In this document: positions 63,249 through 64,000 of the stretch, piece by piece
Position numbering within the stretch: position 1 is the first letter of the stretch
How the letters are laid out: every line of letters starts with the position of its first letter
Source: JAZKHE01 sp040385525
GTDB lineage: Bacteria; Bacteroidota; Bacteroidia; UBA4408
Assembly (NCBI GenBank): GCA_040385525.1
Contig: JAZKHE010000004.1
Location: 186,001-250,000, forward strand
Direction: 5' to 3'
DNA length: 64,000 nucleotides
Position numbers and translations under genes: made by a program
Notes under the pieces: model-generated
What the model was told of the DNA's origin: nothing
Seen by the model: the letters and a program-made list of their open reading frames with translations, nothing else
The model's database searches: none

Positions 63249-63881
63249 TTATTTCACTTTTGATAAAATGTAATCCATACAGATTTGTGGGTACGAATCA
63301 GATTCCATTTTATTTATTAATTTTTGTGCAGAAAATGCTTTCTTTTTTAATTCAATTTTATTTTCTTCTGTATAAAAAACACAATAATTTACTTCATTTA
63401 TATTTAATCTATTTTGCCCAACACTACCAGTATTTACTAGTGTGAACCCATTAATTTCTCTTTTAAAAATTCGATGGGAATGACCAATAAAATAATTTTT
63501 ATCAATATCTAAAATTGTATCTTCAAAAACGTAACTATTGTTTATTGTGTGACAAAAAGTAAAATCATTTAATGCATAGTTTTGTAAATATCTTTCAATC
63601 TCTTGTTTTTTGTTAAACTTCGGATAACAGAAGTCAAAAAAAGCTTTCGCAATAGGATGATTTCCTGGATAATTTCCACTGATAAAAGCTTCTTCGTGGT
63701 TACCTTGCAATAGAACTTTGTTTTTTTGAGTGCTCAATAAGTCAACACATTCGTTACTCCAAGGACCATAATTAACTACATCTCCTAAAGAAATTATCAA
63801 ATCTGAGTCTTTCTCCTCATTAAGAACAAACTCAAGAGCTGGTAAATTTCCATGAACATCGCTTATTACAAGAACCTTCAT
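63249..63881 (-). CDS. Calcineurin-like metallophosphoesterase (YfcE/MJ0936-like)
   Basis: The 210 residues carry the full metal set: ISDVHGNLPA (6-15), LGDVVNYGP (32-40), GNHEE (60-64), FCHT and GHSH (about 138-141). It is the small single-domain phosphodiesterase type. Such genes are unusual inside sugar-nucleotide operons, and the following ATP-grasp gene starts after only 1 bp. It may hydrolyse a phosphorylated glycan precursor or a signalling nucleotide. It follows the LegC-like gene end by 7 bp. Confidence 0.87.
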   Translation of the reverse strand: MKVLVISDVHGNLPALEFVLNEEKDSDLIISLGDVVNYGPWSNECVDLLSTQKNKVLLQGNHEEAFISGNYPGNHPIAKAFFDFCYPKFNKKQEIERYLQNYALNDFTFCHTINNSYVFEDTILDIDKNYFIGHSHRIFKREINGFTLVNTGSVGQNRLNINEVNYCVFYTEENKIELKKKAFSAQKLINKMESDSYPQICMDYILSKVK

Positions 63882-63888
63882 TCAAATT

Positions 63889-64000
63889 TTAGTTTTGAGT
63901 AACACTACTTGGTATATTCACTAATCTATCTTCTATGTACTGAGCGTTAGTACCTTCAAAAACGATACAATTTTTAAACATTTCCAGTTTATTCATCAAT
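63889..64000 (-). CDS. C-terminal end of a LegC-like aminotransferase, cut by window edge
   Basis: Reading the minus strand from 64000, one frame is open for 37 codons to a TAA at 63891-63889 and encodes NKLEMFKNCIVFEGTNAQYI followed by EDRLVNIPSS. Aminotransferases of the DegT/DnrJ/EryC1 LegC group commonly end with a segment like INIPSS. The rest lies beyond the right edge. The identity rests on this short tail plus context (the legionaminate set) and is moderate. Confidence 0.5.
   Translation of the reverse strand, partial: LMNKLEMFKNCIVFEGTNAQYIEDRLVNIPSSVTQN

Overview
The window is a stretch of AT-rich chromosome from a member of the Bacteroidota. The evidence is a secreted protein with a C-terminal type IX secretion (T9SS) sorting domain, a short primary sigma factor, many TAnnTTTG-type -7 promoter boxes with few purine-rich ribosome binding sites, and several families largely confined to this phylum (DUF3822, Bacteroidota-type LptD, and the small family usually mislabelled 'ABC transporter ATPase'). 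I cannot place it below class level. No rRNA, tRNA, CRISPR array, prophage or insertion sequence was found.

Region 1 (1-5963): a minus-strand operon of an HTH regulator, an MBL-fold hydrolase and a TPR/SpoIIE-phosphatase sensor that runs off the left edge, then two secreted or envelope proteins on the plus strand. Region 2 (6089-23425): mainly housekeeping genes: clpB, a RecD-like helicase, gatB, a TlpA-like lipoprotein, an M1-type metallopeptidase, lpxH, the primary sigma factor, rpe, an S4 protein, a DUF493 protein, pyrE and a Nudix hydrolase. A 122-bp dispersed repeat occurs twice, bracketing gatB-tlpA. pyrE and the Nudix gene diverge from overlapping or nearly touching start codons.

Region 3 (23776-37662): a minus-strand operon (DUF3822, rsmD, coaD, TlpA-like), a plus-strand MacB-like permease/AlkB/VOC operon, then the cell-envelope block: lptD divergent from amidase, MCE/MlaD, a two-gene HdrC/HdrB-like Fe-S module and small partner genes. 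Region 4 (37714-40818): a T9SS-exported esterase-like protein and a polytopic membrane protein.

Region 5 (40805-64000) is a large surface-glycan locus, almost all on the minus strand with overlapping genes, so it is probably one or a few long transcripts entering from beyond the right edge. It encodes four GT2 and two GT4 glycosyltransferases, two large unassigned GT-B-like proteins, two left-handed beta-helix acyltransferases, a TylF-type and an FkbM-type methyltransferase, a deacetylase-like protein, and two separate nonulosonic (sialic-like) acid modules. The right-hand module (LegC-like C-terminus, NeuB, NeuC, CBS-nucleotidyltransferase, NeuA) resembles legionaminate synthesis. The left-hand module (SpsE/NeuB-like synthase, SpsF-like cytidylyltransferase, KdsC-like phosphatase) could use a 9-phosphate route. 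An ATP-grasp ligase and a metallophosphoesterase sit inside the legionaminate-like operon; they are the best candidates for undescribed chemistry. No Wzx, Wzy, Wza or Wzc homologue was recognised, so export of the glycan is encoded elsewhere.
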